Shown here in pieces: positions 24,911 to 37,120 of a stretch of 64,000 bases of DNA. The notes beneath the pieces were generated by a model. It had not been told where the DNA came from. It worked only from the letters and a program-made list of their open reading frames with translations, and did no database searches. The DNA comes from Cymbidium sinense (taxonomy: Eukaryota > Streptophyta > Magnoliopsida > Asparagales > Orchidaceae): contig CM038217.1 of assembly GCA_021442155.1 (NCBI GenBank), forward strand, positions 145,635,643 through 145,699,642, in the 5' to 3' direction. The position numbers and the translations under genes were made by a program. Numbering within the stretch: position 1 is the first letter of the stretch; the number at the start of each line of letters is the position of its first letter.

Positions 24911-25724
24911 AATTTCACTTGAATTAGATTCTCTTGCATTCGATTGAGTGAGAGGAAGCCAGAGGAAGCAATTGCAAGTCTCCCCAAGCTCCCCCAAGCC
25001 AATTCAATTTCCCCATTCTCGATTTTGCCTAAGCCAAAAATAGGGGAGGTAGCAAGATTTTGAAACTCATCCAATACTCAAATTTAACTCAATTTCTCCC
25101 TCAAGCACCTTGAGGGAACCCAATCAAGTTGACCCAAGCCTTCATCCAAGTTCTCAAGCCAAGAGAAGAGTGCTTTAGACCAAGGAAGCAAGTAAATAAA
25201 GCCCACCTTGGTCAATAGAATGATCTACTCAATACCAAAGATTGAAACCTTCAACAGGGCTTCATCTTCACTAGACGAAGCTACCTCAATGGTTGGGAGG
25301 ATCGGTGATAGCCTCCGATGAGGTATGCCTTCAAACCAAGCCTAGAATAGGGATGTGTGGTCCTTTATGAAGAGAATTTTCATCTCAAGTAAAATTGGTC
25401 ATTGGATGTCTTCCCCTTGCATGATGATGGTGTGGGTTGAGTTTAAGCTCAATCTAAGCTCAATCGAGCTCGAATCTTGCCCTAAGGAGTGGATGGTTTC
25501 CCTCTCCCACAATCAAACTCAGTGACGGATGATGGAGTATCTATGCACATATTTTTGATGGACGATCATAATCAAGCCACATAAAATCCTCTGATATATC
25601 CCTTAAGAATCGCAGGCTTAATCCTGGCCGTCTTATCTTTGATTAGATGATCGAGGAGAAAGTGTGTAGTGTCGCTGCTGACATGGCATGGGGATGTGAC
25701 AACTTAAGTGATGAATCCCGTCAT

Positions 25725-25766
25725 GCCACGTGGAAAGCGTGCGCCGCGTCAGTAGTCTACATGGTA
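25725..25766. promoter_or_regulatory. CACGTG-type inverted repeat, duplication unit 2
   Basis: Left arm GCCACGTGGA with an intact CACGTG; right arm TCTACATGGT is partly decayed. Confidence 0.45.
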
Positions 25767-25770
25767 CCGA

Positions 25771-28700
25771 CGAGATTAGTCATATAATTAGGGATTTGAT
25801 TACCTAATAAACATAGAAACTTCAAAATAACATAATGAAATGTAAAAAAATCATAAAAATACAAAATAAAATGCATTGTGAAGATAATTCAGCAAGCAAT
25901 TCAATAAAATTATTTCTAATGAATGTTGAATAGTGCATTTTCCTTAATTAAGATTTTAGTGAAAACTTAATAACTCTAATTACTTTCTAATTACTTCATT
26001 AATTCATTTCAAATTTCTCAGATGCATTTAGTGGGATGACCTCTGCCTCCCCTAATTTTCTTGGGATTTATTGATGAGTTAATTAAGAAAATCAATTAAT
26101 GAATCCTTAATCACTCTCTTTATGTAATTAAGCTTAATTAAACATGTGAACAATCATTTAATCCCTTTATTAAATTAATTAAGCCTTGCCTAAGTGACTA
26201 AGAGGTTTATGGAATGGGTTTGGGGAATTTTCCCTAAGCCATTCCCTAAATCCCTTTCCTTCCTTAATCTAAACTTAATTAAAGGCTAATCCACTAATCA
26301 CCTACTTAATTAACTTGATAAAATTTTTAAAACATTTTAGAACTTAACTAATTCATCTTGGGTAGGTGCTTAGGTGTCCAATAACCTAAATAACTTAAGG
26401 AATTCAAGATCCAACCCACATGTGTGGGAAGGGTTATGAAAGTACTTAAATTAAATATTTTAGCTTAATTAATCATTAATTATGAGCCATTTACATTAGG
26501 CCCTTTTTTTCCTAGGTGAATTGCTGATTTAAATTCCTTATGTGATTTTATGTCATACATTGGCTAATAATTATTTGATTAAATATGTTAAAGTGGTCTA
26601 GGTAAGGGGTGACTAATGAAATTAATGTACACCTTAACCTATGCAAGCATAAAACTACTTAATGATTCTAAAATTAAATTAAAATGACATACATATGTGG
26701 GAAATAGGTTAGGACCAGCAAACCTCTTCACATTTCCTAAATCACATCAAAATCAAACAAAAATTAAAAATCTCTTTAAAACAAAAATGATTCACTTTAA
26801 ATAATCTTATTTCATAAGATGGTCTTTAGGAATTAATTAGGGTGAATCAATTTACATGCTTTCATCACTTTATTTCTTTCCTAACATACTAAATATTTAT
26901 GTCATATGAAAATCATGCATTCATGCCTTTTAAAAATCAAATTAAAATTGAAATGTTTCCTTTATGTCAAATTGCATGTTTTGGCTAAAGTAAGAATATG
27001 AATGGCTATTATGACTATTAAATTCAAAATTATTTTTAAAACTTATAAATCAAAAATCATAAATGAAAAGTATGCTACTTATTATTATTTATGTGCTTGC
27101 ATATGAATAGTATAAAATGTGGTATGTGATTCTCTCGCTCTTTTTTAACATAGAATTGTATATGATTTGCAAAGTGTATAGTCCATTTGAAAAGGACATA
27201 GCACTTACTTAAATCCATTCCTATACACTCCTATATCATGACTTAAGAAGGAATTCCACATCACACATATAAACTAAACAATCAAACCAAAATCAAACAA
27301 ACATAAACTTTTTGCATGATTCTCTTTCCATGTATTTCCTTTTGTACATGCACATGTATTTAAGAAAAGTGATATATTTGTCTGGAAAATCTCAGGGTTA
27401 TGAGGCTTTAAGTAGCCCTAAGTAGGTCTTGTACTTTACACCTTTGGTGCTAACAATGGCATCGTACTCACTTATGTCTTTTATACTTATAAATGTGCAT
27501 ATGAAATATGGATAAAAGAATCACTCTTTTTCTACTTAACAAAATCATGCATCATGAAGCATCCAAATTTTATTAAGTAACTCTCTTAGAATTCATCATT
27601 AAGGTGTGCTAAATATTACCATTTGCATGTATAGATATGCTTAGGATTCATCCATATGCATGTTACACATGTTGGGAAATAAATAAAGTGTTGTGTGTTT
27701 TGTGATAGTTTTTCACTTTACTTAATCTTAAAATGCCTTTCTTCTTGAATAGATTTTTTTAGGAAAAATCTAAATTTAGGATTAATTAAAATGCATGATG
27801 AAATATTCACTAAATAATAATTAAATATGAATCTACCTTAGAAATTACTTAAGGTAGGGAGGAAAGAGAAGTTCTCTTCTCTTTTCCTCTCTTTACAACA
27901 CTTAGTAATTAATTGTAGGCTCATTTAAACCTAATCAAATCACAACATAAAAATCAACAAAATCAACTAAATCACTTAAATGAAACCACCCTCTAAGTTG
28001 AATATTTTCATACTTAGAAAACTTCAATCTTAAAGCCTAGCTAAGCATACCACACAAACCTTAAATGGCACACACATTAGGCTAAGTCACCATTTCTAGC
28101 TTTAGGTTAGGGCAGTGCATGGTTTGATTTTTTCTTTTGTTTTGTGATGTATTATTTTAGTCTAGATGTTAGGTTGTATGTGTGTAAATTGAATGGTAGG
28201 ACGATCTTAGTCTAACTAATGTCTTCTGTAGGGGATTGTACTTAAGGGGTGCTGTAATAAAAATATAACTATTTTTGCTGTGCAAGTGCTTATACCCCTA
28301 AGCATAATCCAAAATAGGCTAGGTGGACTTGGTTACCCATGTGTGGGGTGCTAAGTATAATTTATATATATACATTCTTGGGATTGTATGGTTTTTTTGG
28401 CTAATCTCTATTTTGCAGGTTTTAGTTAGATTTCCTTTTTTCCTATCTCATGTAATTTTGCAATTAGAGTTTTGGAAAGATTGTTATGGGGTGTTAAGAT
28501 GAACATTGGTCATAAGACTATGTCTTATGTACCATGTGAAGCCTTCGGAGCAACCACATTCCAGTCAACCAAAAGAAGAAAGAAGAAAGAAGAAAAAAAA
28601 GATGGAAGAAGAAAGAAGAACAAAGAAATGAAGAATGATGACCCCCATAACAATGAATTCTGTCTTAAGTGTATTTACTTCATTTGTAATCTAGGTTGTA

Positions 28701-30284
28701 TAAGGGTAGAGCTCAGCTACCCAATTTATTTTCGGGTTTGTGCGGTGGAGCTTAACGACAAATGACCTCTTATTCTTTTGTGCTAGCTTTATAAATTGAT
28801 TGATGTTTATTTAGCTTGTGCATTAAGATGCATCTTTTTCTAGTTTCTTCCTTGCTTTGATGTATGGCCTGGATAACAATTAGGCTTAGGAAAATAAATT
28901 TTCTATCCAACTTATCAATTCAGGCTAAAAATTAAACAACGCATAACCTCATCTAAAGCCTAGGTTATAAATCAAGATAAAAGAATTAACAACCCCTTAG
29001 TTGGATGTTGTATTACTTTTTTCACATCATGCATAAAAAGTATATTATTTCACTCTTGATTGGAGGGATTCCATCTTTTCCAAAGAACTTGGCTTGACCT
29101 TTGAGAGCCATGGTAAAAACACACCTCCTTATCTTATTAATTTTGACTCATAATCTAATTTCTCATGCATTAGGCATATGAATCTTAAAGCTTGTGTCAA
29201 ATTGATTGTCCAAAAATGAAAATAAAATGTGACAAAATTTGTATTAGATTTAAGTCATTAAATCATGCCCTACATGATCTAGTATCTTAGGGAGTGTGTT
29301 TAAAGACTTTGTCTCTTTCTAAATAAACTACAGCTTAGCTATCTTAGAAAAGCATATGATTTGCCTACATGTTTTAAAATTATAGGAGTTAGTTGGCAAC
29401 CACCCCCAGGAAGTTTTAAGTCCAACATTCGGGTGGTTTATCCTCTCTTATGGAGGTAAACTAAATACCCATTCTTTTCCTATATTTAGTTCATACTTTT
29501 GGCCCTCACCAAAGCTCCCTAGATTTAGGTTCAAAGCTTGCTACTTCTCTTTACGGGCTACGAACATAAATCCTCACCTCTTAGGTATTTTCATGACCTT
29601 GTATCATAGAATTGTAAGTCCAACCAAATAAATAAAAAGTTCAACTCAAATAAATCAATTCAATTTCAAAAAATATAAAGCCCAACCATAGGATAGTTTG
29701 GGGTGATTACTAGGCTTCCTAGTATCCTAATCATCTCCTACTCATCTTCATTTGACTTTGATAAGAACTCCCTCCTCTTGATCGATCCCACTTGATCTTC
29801 TAAAAATAACACAATTCATTGATAGTCCTACCTTTCAAAATCTTTGAAGACAACAATCATTTACCTTAATTGAGAGTATTCCTAAGGAATCCTATTCCTT
29901 AGAAATATAATTAACTATAGGGGCTTGCCCTTGTAGGGAACTTAATGAACCCAATTTTAAATAAACTCTGCTTTACTTTTCAATATAAAGTAGGGAAAGA
30001 ATCTCTGGTATATTCCGAAGACCCATAGTCCTTAGGAGTCCTTATTAAGGTGATTAGGTCCATTGTAGGGTGGTGACTTATATCTTTCGAGATAGTACAT
30101 CTTTCCTCAATGCCATACATGATCACCCTAATAAGAACATCTGCGGATCTGCATGGTGTCCCAAAAAGGCGTTATATTTCTATTTTTATTTATCCTCTTT
30201 TCCGAAAGGGGATAGATGAAGGCAAGAATATTTTTCACTACATGTCCCAACTACATTTTCATTCCAACTGAAAATAAAACACCA
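25771..30284 (+). mobile_element. LTR B composite, 3' part (plus sense)
   Basis: Continues from the second duplication unit to the LTR 3' end AAAACACCA at 30,284. It holds the conserved ~110 bp box (27,365-27,480), a GGGGTGCT segment (28,240-28,345), a purine tract of GAAGAAA units (28,571-28,625), a CTCAGCTACCCAATTT segment and the 3' region with the TTTACTTTTC-ATATAAAGTAGGG hairpin (about 29,970-29,995). After 30,284 the sequence changes abruptly to a minus-sense LTR fragment. The 97-codon ORF at 28,472-28,765 is mostly the purine tract and is not a gene. The flanks TT before 17,663 and TAAT after 30,284 show no target duplication, so this is not a simple solo LTR. Confidence 0.7.
28571..28625 (+). 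repeat. Purine (GAAGAAA) tract in LTR
   Basis: Low-complexity A/G tract on the LTR sense strand, with counterparts at 3,753-3,790 (as CTTT), 34,490-34,560, 47,525-47,590 and 56,905-56,990. LTR2 and the nested LTR at 57,307 lack it because of deletions. Function unknown. Confidence 0.7.
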
Positions 30285-30469
30285 TAATGGGTTAGGAGAA
30301 GGTTCCATGGAGTGCTAATAAGCTGCCATGGGGATAGGAAAGTTGACTTTGCCTTTGATCCATTGGTTTAAATCCCATGGTTTGATGGATAATCCCCTTG
30401 GTGGGGTCCACTTAGCTTTTGGGTTAATTTGGGATTGGATTAGGGCATGTTTGGGTTAGGTTTGACTAA

Positions 30470-31350
30470 GCCCTAGGGTCCAATAAGTTGGTTTGGAGTG
30501 ATTTGGCTTCATTTGATCAAAATGGGTTCATTTGGACTAGGTTGGGTTGGGTTGACCAATGGGTCAAATTAGGTCAAACCAATGCTTGGATTAGGTTCAT
30601 ATGATGATTTGGAATATTTTGGTTCAATTAATTTGGACTCGTTTGGCCTAGATTTGATTTTGATTCATTTGGATTCAAAAGGGTCAAATTGGTCAAGTTG
30701 ACCAATTTGACCAATTTGACCAAATTGGGTTGGGTTAGGTGTTGAGTCAAGTTCAATTGGTTTATTGAAAATGATTGTAGGCTTTGGTTTCATTTAATTT
30801 AAAATTAATTTGAATTTTGGTCAATTTGACCTTTTAGGTCAATTTGGGCTAGGTTGGGTCAGGTTGACCAATTGGTCAACTTGGGCTTAATCATGACTTT
30901 GGTCAAGTTCAATAAGTGATTTGGAATGAACTTGAGCCATTGGTTGTAATCAATTTGTATTAAATCATGATTTGACCCATTTTGGCTTTTTAGGCCAATT
31001 TGGGTCAACTTAGGTCAAGTTGGCCAATTAGGCTTGGTTTGGCTCAATTGATGGTTTGGTCATGTTCAATCATTGATTATTAATGGGTTTGGGTCAATAG
31101 TTTCAATTAATTTGGCAAATGATGGATTTTGGTTAGCTTAGATTTTATTTGGGCTAAATGTTGACTTGGTCAAAGGTTAAGTTTGACTTGGTTTGACCCA
31201 ATTCAAGGTGGTTGATCACCCCATGATAATTGCTGATCATGATTAAGGTTTAGATAGGTTTAATTCAATCTAATTTGGGTTGGATTAGAACTTTTGCTTA
31301 AAAAGGGTCTTTTAGGTCACTTTAGGTCAAGTGAGCCTAAATGAGTTAAT
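30470..31350 (-). promoter_or_regulatory. TTGACC array in U3, LTR fragment
   Basis: Repeated GGTCAA hexamers, densest at 30,540-30,720 and 30,820-30,880. Confidence 0.45.
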
Positions 31351-31679
31351 TGGCTTGATTAAAGTTTGATTCAAGTTTAGTTGTACTCACATATGAGCCT
31401 GGGATTGAAATATAAATTCAATTGCAATTAGTTTGGAGCCAAATGGGTTTTGGTTCATATGACAATTTCAAGTCAAAAGGGTTAACTTGGGCTTGATTTG
31501 GGTTGACTTGGATTTGGTTAGATAATGGTGGTTTATATTTATATTTAGATCAATGATTGAATCATGATGAAATCCATGAGTTTTGAGTTGATTTAGATGT
31601 CATTCAGCTAAGTTCAAAAGTTTGGCTAAAATGGATAAAATTGGGAATTTGGTTTGATTTAAGTTTGATTTTGGTCATT

Positions 31680-32080
31680 TGAATTTATATTTTATTTATA
31701 TTTGTGAATATAAATGAAAATATAAATGGGTTATGAGAAAATCACTTGAGTTTGGAGTGATTTGGAACCAAATTTGATTAAGCTTAGGGATGTAGGTCAA
31801 AAGGGCTAACTTGAGTTTTGATTTAGTTTGATTTATTTTTTGTCATAGAAGGGTGTGCTTCATTTATATTTATGAGTATAAATGAAGGAATGATTGATTT
31901 ATAATGGAATCAATCATATTTGGGTTGATTTGGATTAGTATTTGATTGGGCTTATGGAGGTGGGTCCATATGGCTTAAGAAGGGTCTTGATTTGGTTTGA
32001 TTTATTTTGATTTGATTTGAATGATTTAAAATTAGATTTTATTTATATTTGTGAATATAAATGAAGGAATGATTGATTTA
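31680..32080. repeat. ~175 bp AT-palindrome tandem repeat, three units
   Basis: Palindromes TTTATATTTGTGAATATAAA near 31,690, 31,865 and 32,040, each followed by AATGATTGATTTATAA or AATGGGTTATGAGAAA sequence. Copy number varies among LTRs. Confidence 0.75.
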
Positions 32081-32619
32081 TAAAGAAATCAACCAAGCTT
32101 GAGTTGGTTTGATGGAGTTTTGGCTAAGCATATGAAGGTGGTTCATATGGCTTAGGGAAACATTTTGGAATTTGGACTAAATCATGGGTTTCAATCATTT
32201 AGAGTTTGGAATTGATTCATGATTTGGAATTTTATTTGAGAAAATAAATTGGGGTTGATTTGTATTTGTTTAAGGTTAAGTCCATAAGAAAAAATCAAAG
32301 GGCTTAGGAAGGAATTCATTGTTTTAATTTAGTGATGGATTTCAATCATTGGATAGTTGGACTAGATTTTGGAATTTGAAGTTGAATTTAAGGTTTGGTT
32401 TGAAAGAAGGAATCAAGGATTTGGTTTGGGCTATAGGGTAGGCAAGTCCTCCTAAATCCCTAAGGCACAACCTATTCCTATGGTTAACTCTTCTAAGTCT
32501 CTGGAGTTATGTTAAGTATTCACCTAATCACTAGAAGTTTTTTAAAACTAAGGAACTCTTAGTGTCTATAAGAGTCCTAGATTTATGATGAGGAAGTTGA
32601 GTCACTCCAAAAGTTGAGA

Positions 32620-35600
32620 GCTTGCCATATGAAATTATGTATTAATTTCTCTTAAAATTAATTAAATGAAATGGTTTCTTTTATGTCAAATTGGATGTAT
32701 TGACTTAAATTAAATATGTGTGGGTATTATCACTATTAAATTAAAAGATATTTTCAAAACCTATAAGTCAATTATTATAAATGGAGTAATGTTAATTAAA
32801 AACACCTATAAGCTTGCATGTTATAATAACATAAGATGTGTAATATGAAGTTCATTTTCCCTATCTTAATATGGATTCACATAAGATTTGCAAGTGTATA
32901 GTTCATTTGAAAAGAACACAACACTTGCCTAAATCTATTCCTATGCATCTCCATGTTAAGACTTAGGAAGAATTTCTTATCACATATGTAAATTATCCAA
33001 ATAAATCAAACATAATTTCTTGCATGATTCCCTATTCACATGATTCTTTTTATACATTCATAACTATTTGAGAAAGTGGTATACTAGTTTGGACATCCCA
33101 GGGCTGCGAGGCTTTAAGTAGCCCTAAGTAGTTCTTGTATCTTATGCCCCTAGTGTAGAAAATAATGGTGACGTACTCACTTAAAACTCTTATACATATG
33201 CATGTATGATGTGGCCAATGAATAAATAATCATAAATCAAATAAATCAAGTACGATTTTTTGCATGGATTTTTTTATCCTTATAGTTACTCATACATTTA
33301 CAAGTATCTAAGAAAAGTGGTATATTAGTCTGGACATCCCGGGGTTACGAGGCTTTAAGAAGCCCTAAGTAGGTCTTGTACCTTACGCCCCTAGTGTAGA
33401 AAATAATGGCACCATATTCACTTAAAACTTTTACACATGTGGATGTGTGTTTAACTAATGGATGAAAAATCTCTCTTTTCTACATAATAAAGATAGGCAT
33501 TCATAATTCAATCAACAAAATAAAATATTTAAATTCAAAATACATTTCTTTGCATTCATCATTAAAGTATGCTAAGATTTACATTGCATGTGTATGCTTA
33601 AGAGTATTCGTATGCATGATATACATAATGGAAAGAAGTGAATGAATGTATGTTATGAGATAGTAATCCATTCTAATTAATCGTAAGATGCCTTTCTATT
33701 GAACAGGGTTACTTAGAGTGAACCTAAACTTAGGGTTAATTAAAACACACAATAAACCATTCACTAAAGGAAATTCATTAATTAACTTACCTTAGAAATG
33801 ACTTAAGGTAGGGATAAAAGAGAGATTCACTCTCTTTCTTCTCTTTATAATACTTAGTTACTAGGTGTGGGCTATATGAAATAAAAGAAAATACTAAGTA
33901 AAATCTTAAAATCAACTAAACCATTTAAAGAGATATCAACCCTTTATAAATTAAATCTCTCACACTTAGCAAATCATAACTCTAAAGCCTAGTTAGGACA
34001 TATCACACAAGCTTTAATACATGCATAATAGACTAAGTCATCATTTCTAGCTTTATGATAGGGCGGTGCATGGTTTGATGAATATTTAGTTTTGTGATGT
34101 ATTTTTTTAGACTAGATGTTAGGGTGTATGTGTGTATTTTGAATGTTAGGCTGACATTAGCCTAATCATGTTTTATGTTATAATAAAAATATAAATGCTT
34201 TTTGTTGTGCAGGTTGCTTAGCCCCCTAAGCATAGCCCAAATTAGAACATGTGGGCTTGGTTACCCTTGTACGGGGTGCTAAGAACAAATCATTCATATA
34301 ACTGCTTAGATTGTATGGTGTGTTTAGCTTACACTTGTTTTGGAGGTGTAGCTATATTTACTTTCCTTCTCTTTTAAAGTATTTTTTTCCATTAGGATTA
34401 TGATAAGTGTTATGGGGGATTAGGATGAACATTGGTTATAAAACCAAGTCTTATACACCATGTGATGCCTTTGGAGCAAACAACATCCCAATCAAACCAA
34501 GAGAAAGAAAGAAATGGAGCAAAGCAAAATGAAGAAATGAAAGATGAAGAGTGAAGAATAAAGACCCCCATGACACTTATCACTCTATAATTGTAATTAT
34601 TCTTTCATTATACCGAGATGTATCCTCGGCTACCCACATTTCTTTTCGGGTTGTACTATGGTACCCGACCGCGCTGGCCTCTTATTCTTTTGTGATAGCT
34701 TTATAAAATTATTTGATATTTTGTTTAGCTTGTGCATTAAAAACATGTCTTTTCATAATTTCTTTATGATTGGTGATTGTTATGTGGCCTAGATGCGATA
34801 AGGCTCCTAGGATAAAAAAATAATTTTCCACTCCACTAACAACTCATAACTAATGTTTTAAAATAATTCATAATCTTGCATAAAAAGCCTAGGCATTAAA
34901 TTAAAATAATAAAATATTTAGCAACACCTTAGTTGGATGATTGTATGTTGAATATCATGCATGTCATATTCTTCCACTCTTGTTAAGAGAGGGCTCCAGG
35001 GAATAAAGGCTTAACCTGTGAGAGCCTTTGATGAAAAGACACCTCTTTCTCTTTTGATTTGGCCCATAATCAATTTCTCATGTATTTAAGCATACAAAAT
35101 CCTATAGCCTGTGTCAAAATAAAAAGTCCAAAAATCAAATAAAACTTGATAAAATTTGCATTATATTTAAGTCATTATTTATGCCCTTTATGATCTAGTC
35201 TCTTAAGGAGTAGGTTTAAGGACTTAGTCTCTCTCTTCTAAATAAATAATAGCTTAACCATCTTGTAAAGCATATGACTTACCCACATGGATTTAAAGCG
35301 TAGGAGGAGTTAACTGGATGCCACTCCAGGTGGTGATAAGCCCAGCAGTCGGGTGGATTACCCTCTCTTGTGTAGGTAAACCATATACTCACTTTTGCCT
35401 TAGATTCATGTTGTGCTTTGGCCCACACCAAAGTTTCCTAGATTTAGGATATGAGGTTGATGTTTCTCTTTACGGGATACAAGCAGTAATCTTCACCTCT
35501 TAGTCATTTCCATAATCTTGTATTGTGGAATTATAAGACCTAGATTTCTAATGAAAATTCAACTCAAACAAATAAATCTCCTCAAAATTCAAATATATAA

Positions 35601-36103
35601 AGCCCAACCATAGAATAGATTGGAGTGCTCACTAGGCTTTCTAGTATTATGAGCACTCCTTGCTCATCTCCTTTTGCTTCGATAATAACTCTCCCCTATT
35701 GATCTCTTCCACTTCATTTTCTAAAATATATCCAATTTATTGATAGTCCTATCTTTGAATTCTTTGGAGATAATAATCGCCTACTTTAATCAAGAGTATT
35801 CTTAAGGTATTCATTTCCCTTAAGATGTAATTAACTATGGAGACTTTCCTCCATAGGAAACTTAATGAACTTGGTTTAAATAAATCCTGCTTTACTTTTC
35901 CATATAAAGTAGGGAAAAATTGGTATATTCGAAGACCATCATGCCTTAGGGGTCCTTATTAGGTGATTTGGTCTATTATAGGGTAATGACTTCTATCTCT
36001 TGAGATAGTACACTATTCCTTAATGTAGTACCTAATCACCCTAATAAGTATATCTGTGGATCTACATGATATCCCTTCACATATACACACAAAATAAACA
36101 CTA
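32620..36103 (+). mobile_element. LTR fragment (plus sense), 3' half
   Basis: Starts abruptly inside the LTR (counterpart of about 21,725 in LTR B) and ends at the LTR terminus AAATAAACACTA at 36,103. It has a direct duplication of about 241 bp of the conserved box (33,033-33,273 and 33,274-33,514), a duplication also seen, with a 215 bp period, at 62,500-62,810. The purine tract is at 34,490-34,560. Its 3' end abuts the repetitive 3' region of element 1, so it appears to be the remnant of an insertion into that region. Confidence 0.65.
33033..33514 (+). repeat. Duplicated conserved box (241 bp period)
   Basis: Two copies of the block containing GGACATCCC, GGCTTTAAGTAGCC and GTAGAAAATAATGG. 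Single-copy versions are at about 4,900-5,010, 10,960-11,075, 22,185-22,300, 27,365-27,480 and 46,330-46,445; another doubled version is at 62,495-62,810. Confidence 0.8.
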
Positions 36104-37120
36104 CATTATTTAGTGGCCAACTCAAGGAGAAAGCGTGAGGACTCTTATCTACCAAGAGTGGTGTATCCACTGGGTGAGTCACCATTTGTATGACAATAAC
36201 CAGCCAACCTAAGGTGCCCATCAGTTTGCGATAATCAGTCAAGAAAGAATGTATATGGAGTTACAGCTATCCAAAGTGAAACTGATGACCAGGATAGTCT
36301 GTCTTCAATTCAATAGGGGCTATATGACCTAGCGCGACTACTAAGTAGGGATTCCTATGTAAGGACTAAGCCCAGGCTTGAAGTAGTCAGGAGGAAAGGA
36401 GCCACTTGGGGACTTACCCTAAGCTTCAAAATATACTCGACCTAGTTAGTGCATGAAGGTTAGTTCAAGAAGAAAGTATGTAGGCTTACATCCTCTTAAA
36501 TGAAGTCAACATAAGGTAGCTTACTGGCTGCATGGTAAGACCTACCAAACTAACAAGGTGCTCATTGGTTTACAATGATCAAGTCAGAAAGAAAGTGTGG
36601 AGACTCACATCCATCAGATAAATGACCACTGGGTGACATACTAACAAGGTAATATATTAGCCTGACCTAGAGTAGCTAATGAGTGAGTGCCACAGGAGGC
36701 TTGCTCCCATATAAAAGTAGCTCGAGATAAAATATATGTACTTATTTATGATGTGAAAGAAAGAATAAGATGCTGCTTGGGTTCTCTTACACCTATCATA
36801 AGCACGTAGAAACATGACTCTACCAAGAAAGGATGTCGATTGGGTTCTCTTATACCTAACTTAGTTGCGCTAATTGAAATATGATGCCTATTGAGTTCTC
36901 TTACACCTAACCTAGTAGTACTTGAGAATTGTTTATGATTTGTGTTTGTGTTTTTGAGGGATAGGATGGCTCTTGCGTTCTCTTACACCTACCCTAAACA
37001 CGTCATGGTGAATTCGTAAGAAAAAGATATTTCTAACACATAAGAGATGGAATTTGATATGAAAAGAAGTTTATTGGTGATTATTTTCAAATAAGATTTA
37101 TAGGTAATATTTCTTTAGGT
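36104..37120 (-). mobile_element. Repetitive 3' internal region of element 1
   Basis: Lies beyond integrase on the minus strand and has no coding frame. A motif reading TAGGTGTAAGAGAACCCAAG on the minus strand recurs about four times (36,781-36,990) at roughly 55-75 bp spacing, and an AAAGAAAGTGTGGAGACTCACATCC-like plus-strand motif recurs near 36,125, 36,470 and 36,590. Positions 36,108-36,250 match 15,965-16,090 in reverse. The ORF at 36,036-36,242 spans the LTR junction and is chance. Confidence 0.6.

Larger units (their letters stand above)
24625..25770 (+). repeat. Tandem duplication unit 2
   Basis: Second copy of the end of U3 through the CACGTG repeat, matching 22,521-23,664. It holds the TATA-like palindrome at 24,891-24,910, a leader with ATCGG-TGATAGCCT-CCGAT (both arms changed relative to ACCGG/CCGGT, pairing kept) and the GCCACGTGGA inverted repeat at 25,725-25,766. 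Confidence 0.75.
30285..32619 (-). mobile_element. LTR fragment (minus sense), 5' third only
   Basis: Covers from just inside the LTR 5' end (about 32,619; the last ~10 bases to TGTTGACC are missing) through the TTGACC array to 30,285, where the plus LTR abuts. It carries three units of the ~175 bp AT-palindrome repeat (about 31,680-32,080), the highest number in the window. By position it may be part of the 3' LTR of element 1, but the link across 32,620-36,103 is inferred. Confidence 0.6.

Noticed and set aside
28472..28765. 97-codon ORF rich in Lys and Glu
   Set aside because: Its composition comes from the GAAGAAA tract inside the LTR, and other LTR copies do not preserve the frame.
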